A DNA stretch of 64,000 nt, taken from positions 186,001 through 250,000 of the forward strand of contig MARA01000019.1 of assembly GCA_001792895.1 (NCBI GenBank). The letters run 5' to 3'. The position numbers were made by a program, and so were the translations under genes. This stretch comes from Lentinus brumalis. Lineage: Eukaryota; Basidiomycota; Agaricomycetes; Polyporales; Polyporaceae. The notes under the pieces are model-generated. The model was not told the origin of the DNA and ran no database searches. It saw only the letters and a list, made by a program, of their open reading frames with translations. The stretch's first letter is position 1. Each line of letters starts with the position of its first letter. Below, piece after piece: positions 23,501-33,679 of the stretch.

Positions 23501-23582
23501 GGTCGCACCCAACGGTAGTGGTTCAAGGAGCCGAGGGAAGAAGGCCTCCACTCGAGGCTCAAGCGGTCGAGCCAGACGGTAG
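20577..23582 (+). CDS. FunK1-type protein kinase, complete
   Basis: Four exons (20577-20903, 20954-22325, 22377-22582, 22635-23582) with introns of 50-52 bp predict 950 residues. The kinase catalytic loop GILHRDVSLGNILI is intact near residues 576-590 and DFD replaces the canonical DFG (HDFDYSS). The C-lobe shows GTYYYMAINIL and HDLESFYWVLLWVVLRH. Before the kinase core, near residues 380-405, is an acidic serine repeat (SDDSQPSSDDSEVSSDESN) resembling casein kinase 2 sites. The C-terminal about 150 residues are acidic and then basic, with a KRRKTN patch that could direct nuclear import. FunK1 kinases are fungal-specific, often multicopy and of unknown substrate. This is the only complete FunK1 copy in the window and served as the reference for the others. 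Confidence 0.93.
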
Positions 23583-24013
23583 ACAATAGACTGCACCGTG
23601 ACTGTAGCTCGAAGTTCAGAAGCGTTCCGAGTCACTGCGCCACTCTCCTTCTCGACGATTACTTACATGTACTCGTACTTTCATTGCTCTGCTATGTAGA
23701 TTCTAATCATTCTCACGCACAAACTAGACTGATGAATCCCAACTACTTACAATCGCATCCATCCCGCACAGCCTTATCTTGCTGCCCCCACATGGCTGAG
23801 CGACTCTCCCTTGGTCACACGGCCACACGTACAGTTTCCCGCTGTGTACGTCCTCGGGGATTCTGCTCTTGGAGCTGCATCTGGAGTAAGTATCAGTAAG
23901 GTTGAAAGCATGTACTTGGGCCGACGGGCGCCAACACATGTTCAACTTGACCGCAACCATCACCACCTGGCAGCACAACGTCTTCGTCTTGTTCTCCTAT
24001 ACTGCCTGACTAG
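23583..24013. other. Intergenic between FunK1 copies
   Basis: Short frames only. Nothing recognised. Confidence 0.5.
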
Positions 24014-25050
24014 GGGATCTCTCTCCGCAACATTGACTGTCACAACCCTATGGAGCTCAAACAACCGTCTAAGCCGCCAGCTGCTTCGTGGAGGATGCGT
24101 TATGAAGGGAGGCTCCCTTGTGATGACCGTCGGAGAGAGCGAACGGTGCGGTGCAGCGTCTGAGTCGCAGTCTAATCGTGTCGTTGTATTGACATCACTT
24201 TTAGGGCACGTACTACATGGCCGTGGACTTGCTGCAATGCAAGACCGTCGTCCCTCGCGTTTGTCACGACTTGCAATCCTTCTATTGGGTCCTCATGTGG
24301 CTCGTCCTACGCCACACGAACCACAGTCTAGGCCCCGACTACTGCTTCAAGCTCTTCAAGAATAGCTCCGACCTCGCTGCGGCTGGAGCCAAGACGCGGT
24401 GGATCAGCCCCTTCAGCTGGTCCACCGGCGAGCGGCAGATTGAGTTTGCAGTCACGCACAACGCCCCGCTGACCGCGCTCATCGAAGATTTCCGAGACCT
24501 CAATGACCGTGCCTGCTTCTATCCTAGGGCGTCCCCTCCTATTCCGCTCAACCACGACTCTGTACTCGGGCTCTTCTGCAAGGCCGTCGCTGACCCCATA
24601 CGGTGGCCGGAGAATGACTTCGTTCGCTGCACCCTCACGCTCCCGGAGAATATCGTGGAGGACAGCGTTGTGAGTGCGCAGTGCGAAGAGATTGCAACGG
24701 AGAGTGAGGAGGACGAGTATGACGGTGTCGTGGACGTCGACGTGCCGCGTCACAAGGACGATGAACGCGACGAGGCTGATTCTCCCGGCGACAACGCGCC
24801 CATCATGCACAGCGCACCTGCTGCTGAACCCCCCGCCGCCGCCGCCTCCGTCTGTGACGCCAACCCACAGCGGCAGGGAATGACGACGCGCCTACGAGCC
24901 AAGCGTAAGGCGAATGCTGCGGCACCATCGCCGTCGGGAAGCGGCGGGCTGTCTAAGCGGCAGAAGACCAACCGATTGCGGACCAGGTGCACGCCACTCA
25001 AGAGCCGAGGGAAGAAAGTCCCTAGGACTCGTCTGGGATCCGTTCAGTAG
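24014..25050 (+). pseudogene. 5'-truncated FunK1 kinase
   Basis: The last exon (24205-25050) is open and reads GTYYMAVDLL, HDLQSFYWVLMWLVLRHTN and HNAPLTALIEDFRDL, clearly paralogous to the last exon of the neighbouring complete gene. It includes the acidic region and a KRQKTN basic patch. A 59-bp intron (24146-24204) sits at the same position. The preceding exon piece (24014-24145) gives GISLRNIDCHNPM and CDDRRRERT, corresponding to the region after the catalytic loop, but the HRD motif itself is not preserved. No N-lobe or first exon was found upstream. Most likely this is a tandem duplicate that lost its 5' half, because catalysis would be impossible without the missing lobe. A start at 24217 would make a 277-residue C-lobe protein. 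Confidence 0.75.
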
Positions 25051-25931
25051 CGGATGTCCACGGTAGATGGTAGGTCCGGCGTGCTCGAATTCAAGTTTGC
25101 GGGCCGATGATTCGGATCTGCACACCACGTCTTCTCGAACAACCCCTCTTCTCTCATCCTCCTGTATACCGTCCTCGTTCGGTCTGTCGTCGGCAGGCGA
25201 CGCTCAGCCTGATCCCGCGTCATTCAAATTCCAAGAGCTCCGGCGAAGGACAACTGGACCGCTGCGAACCTGCGCATCGTGCTCATTGCGTAGTGGAATA
25301 GCAACCAATCGGCGGTGAACAATAGCCAGCCCGTACAGCATCGGTCGCTGCAGTTTGTGCGGAGTAGATGGAAGGGGATGAGATGAAGGCCTTGATGACT
25401 GGCAGGACCGGGGTGGGCCCGGCAGCCTGGGTGGGGGAGGCCGTGTACTTACTTATTCGACAGTGTCCGCGGCGGACAGAAGTACTTAAGTACTAAAGGC
25501 CCTTCAACTGCGGGAACACTTAGCACGATGCACTTAATCGATGGATTGTGACTTACACGCAACCTGGTGTGTAGACTGAGGTTGCTAGACGGTCAGAGAC
25601 TCATTTCATCCAGCCTGCCGCCCTCTGCCGCCGCCGGGAATCGGTAAGCTTAGGTAAGCATGTCAATAAGTATTCGGCGCTCGCGCACACAGTAACAACG
25701 ACCACCAATACGTACTTATACCATCGGTCCGTCATCGCTGCGGGGACACTCACGCAGCTTCACAGTGTGCCCGCCTTTCTTCCTCTTTTGCTTTTGCTAC
25801 CACCGTAGTACCTCAGACATACTTATCTGTCTTGCTGGGCCCCCAACATGACTTCCGTGGGTCCACCTGAACGTATATCGTCAGTGATTTGTCTCCTTTC
25901 CGCAACGTTCCAGGCTCAGCTCATCGCCTAG
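25051..25931. other. Intergenic, upstream of F-box gene
   Basis: No gene seen. It should contain the promoter and probably a short first coding exon of the F-box gene; an ATG at 25849 is a candidate, but I could not join it in phase. Confidence 0.45.
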
Positions 25932-27718
25932 AATTCATGACTTGAATGCGGATGTTATACAGGCTATAATCTTGACCCTGGCAGTAGAAGACCTGTGCTC
26001 GCTTTCGTCATGCTGCAAATGGGTCCGACTTGCCTGCGTACCTGTCCTCTTTCGCAATATCACTGTCAAGCTGTATTGCCCTCTCCATCGAGACAGATTT
26101 GTCAATAGCTCAATGTGGCCGTTAATTCGGTATGTCTTGCGCTTCTTTTTTTCTGGCAGAACAATTTGACCGCTTACTTACTTAATGTCGGAGGTCACTG
26201 ACACTCGTCGACATGTGTCCTGATGCGGGGGCACCAGAAAGAAGCGAGGAGGACCTCGCTTCCTATCGGCCCCTACGGTTTGCGGAGGATATTTTGACTT
26301 GTGGCGTCTTTGATCCACGTGTCCTGGGCGACATTGTGACCAACATGTCTGGCCTCGGGGCGTTGACATTCAATCTCCCTACTGGCGGCGCTGTCCCCCA
26401 TGGGCTGCCGTGGAAGGCTCTCAAAGTCGTTTTATCATCCACATGTCTTCGCGATCTTTCTCTGAAAGGCCTCCGGACGACTCTACAAATTCCAACGGAC
26501 TGGCCATCGGAGTTGCATACTCTCGCCACCATGTCTCTTCCCCCCTCACCGTGCTGAAGTACAGTCTTCACCCGTACCGCCAAGCCCCCCGTGCCTATTC
26601 CTCGGAGATGGATGTTATGAGCACATTAGCGGAGAGGCTCCATGGATCTCTTGTGACATTGGAGCTGCCGCTAGAGTTGGCCAACCTGCATGCCATGTCC
26701 CACGTACAGTGGCCGCATCTCCGCGAGCTCCGCCTCCTCGGAGAGTTCTCTCCATCTCCTCCTCTTACACTCGTGTCCGTTCTGCTCAACATGCCACAAC
26801 TTCGCGTTCTCGAGCTGAAGCTTACACCACTCGTAGGCTCAGACATGCCCCCAATCTGGCCGCCCGATTATGTCAGTGCAGATGAAGGCTGCCCATCTTT
26901 CGAGCTCGAGACGCTCACCATCTCATACCCTCACGCGCACGACAAATTCTTCTCCCACCTGGCTCCTACCATGCACAACCTATCACTTCGTTGCTGGCCC
27001 CATTACAGTACCTACCAGTGGAGATACGCGGACCGCTACCGATGGATGACCGAGGGGAGAGAATGGTATTGTTCCGTTGCAATGTCATCGTCATTGCTCC
27101 GCATCCTGCAAGCTTGTCCCTCGTCACCGCTGCAGGGGCTGGAGATTGAGTACCGTGCCGATGACGGAGATGTCTCGCTCCTGTCGCACATCGTCGTCGC
27201 TTTTCCAGCCTTGACATCTTTGAAGGTGTATCGTTATAGAGAGCACGCCGACGTGACCGTACCAGTTGTGAGTCTCGTCCTCGTCCTCGTCCTCTTCCCT
27301 AGCACTGATGAGCCTGCACCATAGGAAGCGATCGCCCAAGTATTATCCGCTCTCAGGTTGCTCAGAACCCTCCGGCTTCACTTGGACTTTGCAGACACGC
27401 CCGAGAGGACGATGCTAAGCCGACGGACCCGAGACCTGTGGTACGATCAGGAAGAACTCACCGAGTTCCGCAGGGGCCGCTTGACGAACACCGCGCGCGT
27501 GTTCGCGCGCCTGCTCGCGCCGTCCGTAGGATCTATCTGGATGTTGCACCCAGCGGATGGTCGTTCGGAGTGGGCTGGCTTTCAAGTCGCGCCTGCCGGC
27601 ACTGCCGGGACTCCAGACGCGGAGGTTGAACCAATCTGCGAGGTACATGCATTCCTCCTCTTCAGCTCTAAGTATTTGGTATACTCACGTATGCCCCCAG
27701 TTTACTTCGAGCTCATGA
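25932..27718 (+). CDS. F-box/LRR-like protein, with one frame break
   Basis: Visible exons are 25932-26129, 26194-27267, 27325-27642 and 27701-27718; the 5' exon is uncertain. The start reads like an F-box (LNADVIQAIILTL, CSLSSCCKWVRLACVPVLFRN). Downstream are leucine-rich repeats typical of agaricomycete F-box families (LRDLSLKGL, WPHLRELRLLGE, LRVLELKL, LKVYRYREH). The order and spacing parallel the second F-box gene at 38434-40252. F-box proteins usually join SCF ubiquitin ligases through Skp1, with the repeats choosing substrates. At the C6 run 26540-26545 the frame shifts: one extra C would join SLPP directly to LTVLKYSL, as in the paralogue alignment. It is either a young pseudogene or, more likely, carries a one-base sequence error. 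Confidence 0.65.
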
Positions 27719-27835
27719 CGGAGTGTGCTGCGGCAACGCAAGCAGGATCGGGGACACCGTCGCATTTTTTCGGGCAGTCGGAAAGCTCGTAAGGCGCGGA
27801 GCTTCTCGCTACTCGAAGCGATTCAATTGTAGACG

Positions 27836-27975
27836 GGCATCAGGGCGATCCAATTGTATCCGGGCTGTAGCGCGGATTACATATCAAAGTGTCTTCTTTA
27901 TACTCATACCGATTTGACATGCACTGAGTACAGCGTCTCGGAAGGGCGTAAGATACAAATACACCAGGCTACACC
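27836..27975. repeat. Dispersed repeat, copy 1
   Basis: ACGGGCATCAGGGCGATCCA and the following bases are related to 29703-29858, and a shared GATACAAATACA segment lies at the far end. It begins about 120 bp after the F-box stop codon. Confidence 0.6.
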
Positions 27976-28618
27976 TGGGCCGCCGATTCGCATACAACTT
28001 CCCGGCGGAGTTGGAGTGTAGTCTGTGATCACCGCCGAGGTATTTTCTCAATCCACCATCAATCGCTACTCTGACGATTTCAGACTCAGTGACCCAGAAG
28101 GTCACCCCTAGGTAGGTATAGTGGCCAGCATGGTGGTTCTGTGGGTGTCGCGCTCACGGCATCGAAGTATGTTCTCGTGCTCCCGCGAAGGTACGCTCCT
28201 CTCCTGGGCAATACGGAGTTTGTTGACCACATGGGCGCATGCCGGCATAGACATCCGCCTTGTTATGCTGCGACGGCTTAATTGCAGGACTGCAGCGCCG
28301 TCTCCTCCGCCGATGACACAACGCCATGGGCTTGCGTTGAAGTGCATGAGAAGTTGCAAGGCCGAGTTCCTTCGCAGTCACGCGTACACGGGGTTGCGAC
28401 TCGGAGCTAAGGATCCAGCGATTCTTCCACCAGGATGCACCCTTAAACCCATACCCTTTTGCGGCGAGTTCTCTCGTCCCTCTCTTCGCCCGAGCGCAAG
28501 AACCTCATCGTTACACAGTCCAACTAAAAGGTCTCGCGCATTCTTCCAACCGTGAACGATCCCTCTCTACCCGCTCCTTCCTCAGTCCCCCGTTGTCATC
28601 TCGGACAATTTCAGCAAG
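27976..28618. other. Intergenic, nothing recognised
   Basis: Only short frames on both strands. It precedes the orphan gene and should hold its promoter. Confidence 0.45.
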
Positions 28619-29430
28619 ATGCCCTCGAATGGAATTTGCTCTCTAGCCTCTGAGGCTACAGTCGCTCACCAGAACAAAGAAGTGTGTTCATCGCCCCGTC
28701 ATAGTACGCTTCCCCGGGCTAATCTCCTCGCTCTCAGGCTCTCCAGCACGTTTCGCATTGGCTCCGGCTACTTCTGACAGTGAAGCCTTTCGTACACCCT
28801 GTTCGCTCTCAAGCAGGTCCGGCGGACGCAGACCCTGCGGCGAGTGCGGTGCACTCGTACGCGAAGCCGTTGAGCGAGACTTCTGTGGTGAGTTCGTCCG
28901 TGGAGTGTGCGCTGTTCGTCCAGTTTCGGCTCAGCATGGATAACATTCACCCTAGGAAAACACGAGCATCACCAGCAGCTCAGACCATGAAGGCGATGAC
29001 GCTTTGCCAGAACTCCTATCCTTGTCTGACTACGGCTCTGACGAAGATTCGACCGTGCACCAGCACGTTGTCGAGAAGCTAACCCAGTTACAGGCGGAGC
29101 TCCTCCCAGGTTCGTCACCACAGCTGTAACTTCCAACCATGTCGTCTCACGCTTTCTGCAGAGGGTCTTTCCCCAGGTGCGCAAGTTCTTGCGCAAACCC
29201 GTGGCGGTGGCCACGAGGTAGATGTGGTTCAAGCCAGTAGCTTCTTAGTCCTGAATACTGGTAAGTTCATCCTGCCCATGTACCGGGGACATCGGGTCTC
29301 ACTACTTCGTATATCAGTATCGGTTATCAGGTAGATTGTCCACCTTAGTCGAATGCTGGCAGCTGACCTGACTTCGTTCATCTTCAGTCACCTCCCTGAA
29401 GAGCCGGCTCGTGGCGATATGTGCGAGTGA
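28619..29430 (+). CDS. Six-exon orphan protein
   Basis: Exons 28619-28681, 28738-28887, 28956-29109, 29162-29260, 29318-29330 and 29388-29430 give 173 residues with every phase consistent. All junctions follow GT-AG and the five introns are 52-68 bp. The product has a polar acidic middle (DHEGDDALPELL, SDYGSDEDSTV), a Gln/Leu stretch that may be helical (VVEKLTQLQAELL) and a GGGHEVDVV segment. There is no signal peptide or membrane segment. I do not recognise a family. Exon 5 is only 13 nt. Support comes from phase continuity across five introns and protein-like composition; the start is less sure than the middle. Confidence 0.6.
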
Positions 29431-29896
29431 AGACCGCTTTCTTACGCACTAGTTCCTCACGCACCGTCTCATGTACTTTGTGTTCTGGCCCTATTATCGA
29501 TCGAATATGTGAGAGACGTTGTATAGAATATATCGCCCGGCCAGCCTGTCCGTGCAAAGGTGGCCCCTCTTTGAACCCAAGGATTGACTTGATACGAACA
29601 TGCCCGAGGTTGAAGAGGTCCACAGACCACCACCTCCAGCCTGGCTAGGCCGTCGATAGAGCACCTGATGCGTGGAGTTCACGATGCTCGTACGCGCGTT
29701 GCTGACGGGCATCAGGGTGATCCAGTTGTATCCAGGCTGTAGCACAGACGCACTTACAGTATCAAGGGGTCTTTTTCATACTCAAACCAATTCGATACAA
29801 TTATGCAATAAGTACAGGGACGCCCTAGGACGAAAGATACAAATACAACAAGTTACACGACTTTCACTTCGTTCACGCGACAGCGTCCGTCCATAA
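29431..29896. other. Convergent intergenic region
   Basis: Lies between the stops of the orphan gene and the reductase, and holds a dispersed repeat copy (29703-29858). No gene seen. Confidence 0.5.
29703..29858. repeat. Dispersed repeat, copy 2
   Basis: Starts ACGGGCATCAGGGTGATCCA and ends with a GATACAAATACA segment, paralleling 27836-27975 with substitutions and indels. It lies 39 bp beyond the reductase stop, within its likely 3' UTR. Confidence 0.6.
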
Positions 29897-31514
29897 TCAC
29901 TCGTCAGCCACTACGACGGAGCACTTCCCGAAGTTCTTCCCGCTCAAGACGTCCAAGAGCGCCTTCCCGGCGTTCTCCAGGCCGTGCACGACGTCGTCCT
30001 TGTACTTGAGCTCTCCGCTGGCGACGCGCGGCGGGAAGGTCTTGTAGAAGTCCTCGGTGTACTTCTCCTGCAGCGAGAGGAACAGGAAGCCGTGGAACGT
30101 GATCTCGCGCCAGACGAGCTGCTGGAGGTTCTTGACGTTGTACGGCTCCTCCGTGTTGTAGCTCGAGATCATGCCGCAGATCTGCGTCGATGACACGGGG
30201 TGAGAATCAGCGTGGCGGCGGATGGCAGCGAACGGATGCACGTACGACAAAGTGGGCCTTCTGCGCCGCGAACTCGAGCGCCGCGTCGAGGGACTCGCCG
30301 CCGACGTTGTCCCAGTATCTGCAGGGAGCGGAGCTGGGTCAGTACTCGCGAACGTGAAGGGAGCGTCGACAATGGCGGACGTACACATTGACAGGGCCTT
30401 CCTTCTTGAGCACCTCCCGCGTGCTCACGGTCTTGTAGTTGAAGACGACATCCGCCCCGAGAGAGCGCACGAACTCAACCTTCTCTTCTGAGCCCGCGGA
30501 CGCGATGACTTTGCAACCCTCCGCCTTGGCCAGTTGGACTATAATTCTGCTTCGACGTGAGCTAACGAAGTGGAGAAAGTGCGTGGGGATGAACGTACGA
30601 TCCAACAGCACCTGACAAAAGAAGAACGTTAGACTTCGGAGCGAGGGCGGGAGATGAGTGGGACGACGTACCAGAAGCAGCAGTGACGAACACGACGTCG
30701 CCCTGAGGATTGATTGATGAGAACATGCACGTCGTGATGAAACAGATGAAGCATTCGCACCTTCTTCAGATACGGGTGCGCGTATTCCATCCATCCGTGG
30801 TGCGCGGTGATACCTGGGGATTCGTCTCAGTAAATGTCGCTGCCAGAGTCGACTAGAATTGCTTACCGGGCATGCCGCAGATACCGACGTACTTGTACAG
30901 CGGAAGCTTCTCCTTGTTCTCAAGGACCCTCATAGTGGGGTCTGGATGGGAGATAACGTATTCCTGGAACGCTGATAGGGGGTCAATAGAGGTATACGGG
31001 GAAGTGACAGCATCAAACCTACGGAAGAGCCCATAGACTATGTCGCCAGGCTTCATCGCCGGGTTCTCTGACCGCAGGACTTTGCTGACCGCCCAGCCGT
31101 TCAACCTGCAAAGAACGTAAGCATCTGTGAGGTGACGACCACTTCTCGTGCTGCTTACGGTTCTCCGACATTGTACAGGCCCTACAGTTCACAGTCGTCA
31201 TCAGTTTCCCAGTCGACGGTCGAGCACTTCAGTACGTACCAGATAGAAGTCGGTACCGGGTTCCTGCATCTTCCGCCTCATGTACGGGTCGACGGAGACT
31301 ACAAGGACCTTGAACAACACGCCTCCGTTGAGGGGAGCCTTCTCAAGGTCGATCGTCTGCGACGCATCGTAGTCGTAGGTCTTCCCAGGGATGGGGAAGC
31401 CTGTGTACGGTCGACGAGTCAGCTAGGGGTTCTATATCAGAGGCGTGCTGGACAAGATAACGTACCCTTGGGGACTTCCTTGTACACAACGCGTGCGTTC
31501 CTGACTGGAGCCAT
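29897..31514 (-). CDS. NADP-dependent alkenal/prostaglandin-reductase-like oxidoreductase
   Basis: Eleven exons (31466-31514, 31240-31400, 31159-31181, 31023-31105, 30867-30971, 30761-30813, 30672-30702, 30599-30611, 30385-30546, 30246-30318, 29897-30181) predict 345 residues, the normal family length. Blocks include VSVDPYMRRKM, GLYNVGEPLNGWAV, the nucleotide-binding TAASGAVGS, KVIASAGSEEKV, LGADVVFNYK and YWDNVGGESLD. These are typical of zinc-independent medium-chain reductases of the PTGR1/leukotriene B4 dehydrogenase type, which reduce C=C bonds of reactive enals and enones with NADPH in the cytosol. The C-terminal REITFHGFLF and GKNFGKCSVVV also fit. Two very short exons (23 and 13 nt) lie in conserved blocks, supporting the splice model. 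The gene is probably part of detoxification; its physiological substrate cannot be told. Confidence 0.92.
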
Positions 31515-32215
31515 CGCAGTTGTAAGGGAAATGGGTGGGGTAGATGATTCGCAGCTGTTAGGGAGATTGGTGTGGTAGACGATTCAGATGTGGGAGAGGA
31601 CCGCGTCCGCAGCCATCGTTATATACTCCGAACTCTCCTTGACGTAGGACGTCAGGAGCGTGGGGAGAGAAAGGGAGAGAACCTTCCGGAGCTGTCGGAG
31701 GCCGTCGGAGGTCTTCGTCGAAATGAACGGAGTTGGTGAACAGTGCGGCCTCAACTTTTGCGATCTGAGTCGAGGAAGAAGGTTCACGAACTCTAAAGCA
31801 TGACTAAGCGCCGCACTTGCAGGCATCATCAACCGGAAACCGGAAGACTTGATCACTGTACTTCATCCTACTTACTCCTCTTCGGTGTGTATTGTGGTCG
31901 TCGACCTTTAGTAGCAGATTTTGTTGGTAAAGCGCAAGCAGACTCGACAGACAGAAGTTAGAACGAGCGCGACACGACTCACCCCGCCATCGCGAGACGC
32001 TGAACGTTAGCGCGCCATCGGGCTAGCTAATCTGCCGGGCCGTGTTCCCGGTGGGGCCAAATTTGAAATTGGATGACTCAGCTCCTAAGTTTAACCAACC
32101 TGCCTTATGCGGCCAATCTGGTCGACGGACCGGAAAGCCTCCTCGATGTCCAGTCATGCGGTAAGTATGTCCTGGGAGTCGATGCACGACTGGAAGAGAT
32201 CGCGCCGAGGTAATC
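31515..32215. other. Intergenic, upstream of reductase
   Basis: No coding signal recognised. It should include the reductase promoter. Confidence 0.5.
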
Positions 32216-32690
32216 TCAAAGACCAGGAACGACTCCGATTAGCGACGTCGAGCATGCAAGGTCCACAATACAGCGATGCACCTGCAGTATGATCTCGTAT
32301 CCCACGTCGTCGAGTCCCTTTGCAGATCCTAGGCATTTCTTCATATGAGGCTTCACCGAGTCGATCCCCTTCACCGAGAAGGGTGTCGAAATGAACTTGT
32401 CCTCCGTCTGGTCGGGAGAGGGCCGCGGGAGCGTCTGAGCGTGTAGACGTACGACCGCGGCGCGCAGGAAGTTGAACTGGGCGGGCAAAGTCTCTGGTTG
32501 ACTTTTGCGGGCGATGAACACCGGACGAAGGCTTTGTAGGCTGACCAGTACGCTGCCAGGGAAGGGCTTCGAACAAGGCGTTCTGACAACTTCTTGCCGG
32601 TCGCCTAGTTGAAGTCAGAGATCGATAGCACACACACACTTACCATCGGTCCCTGAGCAAGTCGATCAATCAGGCGGAATGCTCAGGCAA
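32216..32690 (-). CDS. Unrecognised coding-like exons
   Basis: Minus-strand pieces read FRLIDRLAQGPM, then after a GTAAGT intron (about 32599-32643) ATGKKLSERLVRSPS and LAAYWSAYKAF, and then FNFLRAAVVRLHAQTLP to a stop at 32216. The last joint needs a weak GTCCGG donor and is uncertain. The residue mix looks like a real protein, but I recognise no family and find no clear start. It lies downstream of, and on the same strand as, the ankyrin/MYND gene, and might be a remnant or a separate small gene. Confidence 0.3.
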
Positions 32691-32869
32691 GTATGAACAT
32701 ATTACTTGCGCGTCATTAACGGCGAATGACTGCACAATCCTCTCTGCGTGTATACAATAATCCTGGCTCTGTGACGTGTCAGTTTCGAAGCGCACTGCAT
32801 CTCTGGTTGAGACGTGCATAAGTACTCACAATGTAATGCTATCGTCCCTCGTAGCGTCCTCTCCGCGCT

Positions 32870-33679
32870 CTAGACAGCAGCCGGCTTGCAGACCGTCTTG
32901 TGATGGGGCCAATCGCCCTTCTGACACAGACCAGGCGAGCAGTACTTCGCAGTCTTGCAGCGCGAACAAGCCAAGAGCTGTATGTTGCCCCGGGGCTCGC
33001 GTCCACAGAAGGTGCAGATACGATCGCCGAGACGCTTGCGCCGCCGATCCTCGTCGTCCACGACTTTCCAGTGCTCGAGCTGCATCCCGCGCACAGCCCG
33101 TTTGGAGGCTTCGACGTTCTTGCGCGCGGTCTGTCCATCGGAGTCCTTGATGTCGAGATTGCCGCCGTGCTCGAGGAACCACTTGAGCGCAGCTGCCGCC
33201 TTCCGGACGACCTCTTTGTTCCGCATGTCCCAGATCATCGTAATCTCGTGCGCGGGGGTACCTCCATACCGGTTCCTGTGGGTGACTACGCCGCCGGCGT
33301 CGTACAGCATCTGCGCGTACTCAGGGTCGAAAGCGGGCTTGGTCGAGATCGAGGTGTGGAGCGCCGTCGAGCCCGAGAGGTCGACCCCGTCCACGGGTAC
33401 CTTGACTTCGTCGATGAGCCACCGAGCCACTTGCAGGTGCTGCGTCCGTCGACTGGGGTTGATGAGTGTGCATAGAAGGATGAGGTTGTATATGGTCACA
33501 CGGGTCGGGCCCCAGCGCATGCGGTAGATCTCCTGAGCAGCTGAAGCCCGCGCGGCTTCGTCGGAGGCGGACGACAGGCGGTACCTTGCGACGCTTTCTG
33601 CGTGCATCAATCTGAGGCCATCGAGGTCGCCCATCATGACTGCTCCTCCGAAGACGTCGAGGTCGCGAGACGGCTCCAT
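32870..33679 (-). CDS. Ankyrin-repeat protein with C-terminal MYND zinc finger
   Basis: A single exon encodes 269 residues. The middle has ankyrin-like units (VDLSGSTALHTSIST, YGGTPAHEITMIWD, LEHGGNLDIKDSDGQTA). The C-terminal 45 residues form a MYND finger with the expected Cys/His spacing: CTFCGRE, CSRCKTAKYC, CQKGDWPHHKTVC. MYND fingers bind Pro-rich partner peptides or help recruit regulators, and ankyrin repeats mediate protein contacts. No catalytic domain such as SET is present. The start at 33679 is the first in-frame Met before a conserved-looking leader. The gene is transcribed away from the SPX transporter, with 818 bp between starts. Stand-alone ankyrin/MYND proteins are common and poorly characterised in Agaricomycetes. 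Confidence 0.88.
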   Translation of the reverse strand: MEPSRDLDVFGGAVMMGDLDGLRLMHAESVARYRLSSASDEAARASAAQEIYRMRWGPTRVTIYNLILLCTLINPSRRTQHLQVARWLIDEVKVPVDGVDLSGSTALHTSISTKPAFDPEYAQMLYDAGGVVTHRNRYGGTPAHEITMIWDMRNKEVVRKAAAALKWFLEHGGNLDIKDSDGQTARKNVEASKRAVRGMQLEHWKVVDDEDRRRKRLGDRICTFCGREPRGNIQLLACSRCKTAKYCSPGLCQKGDWPHHKTVCKPAAV

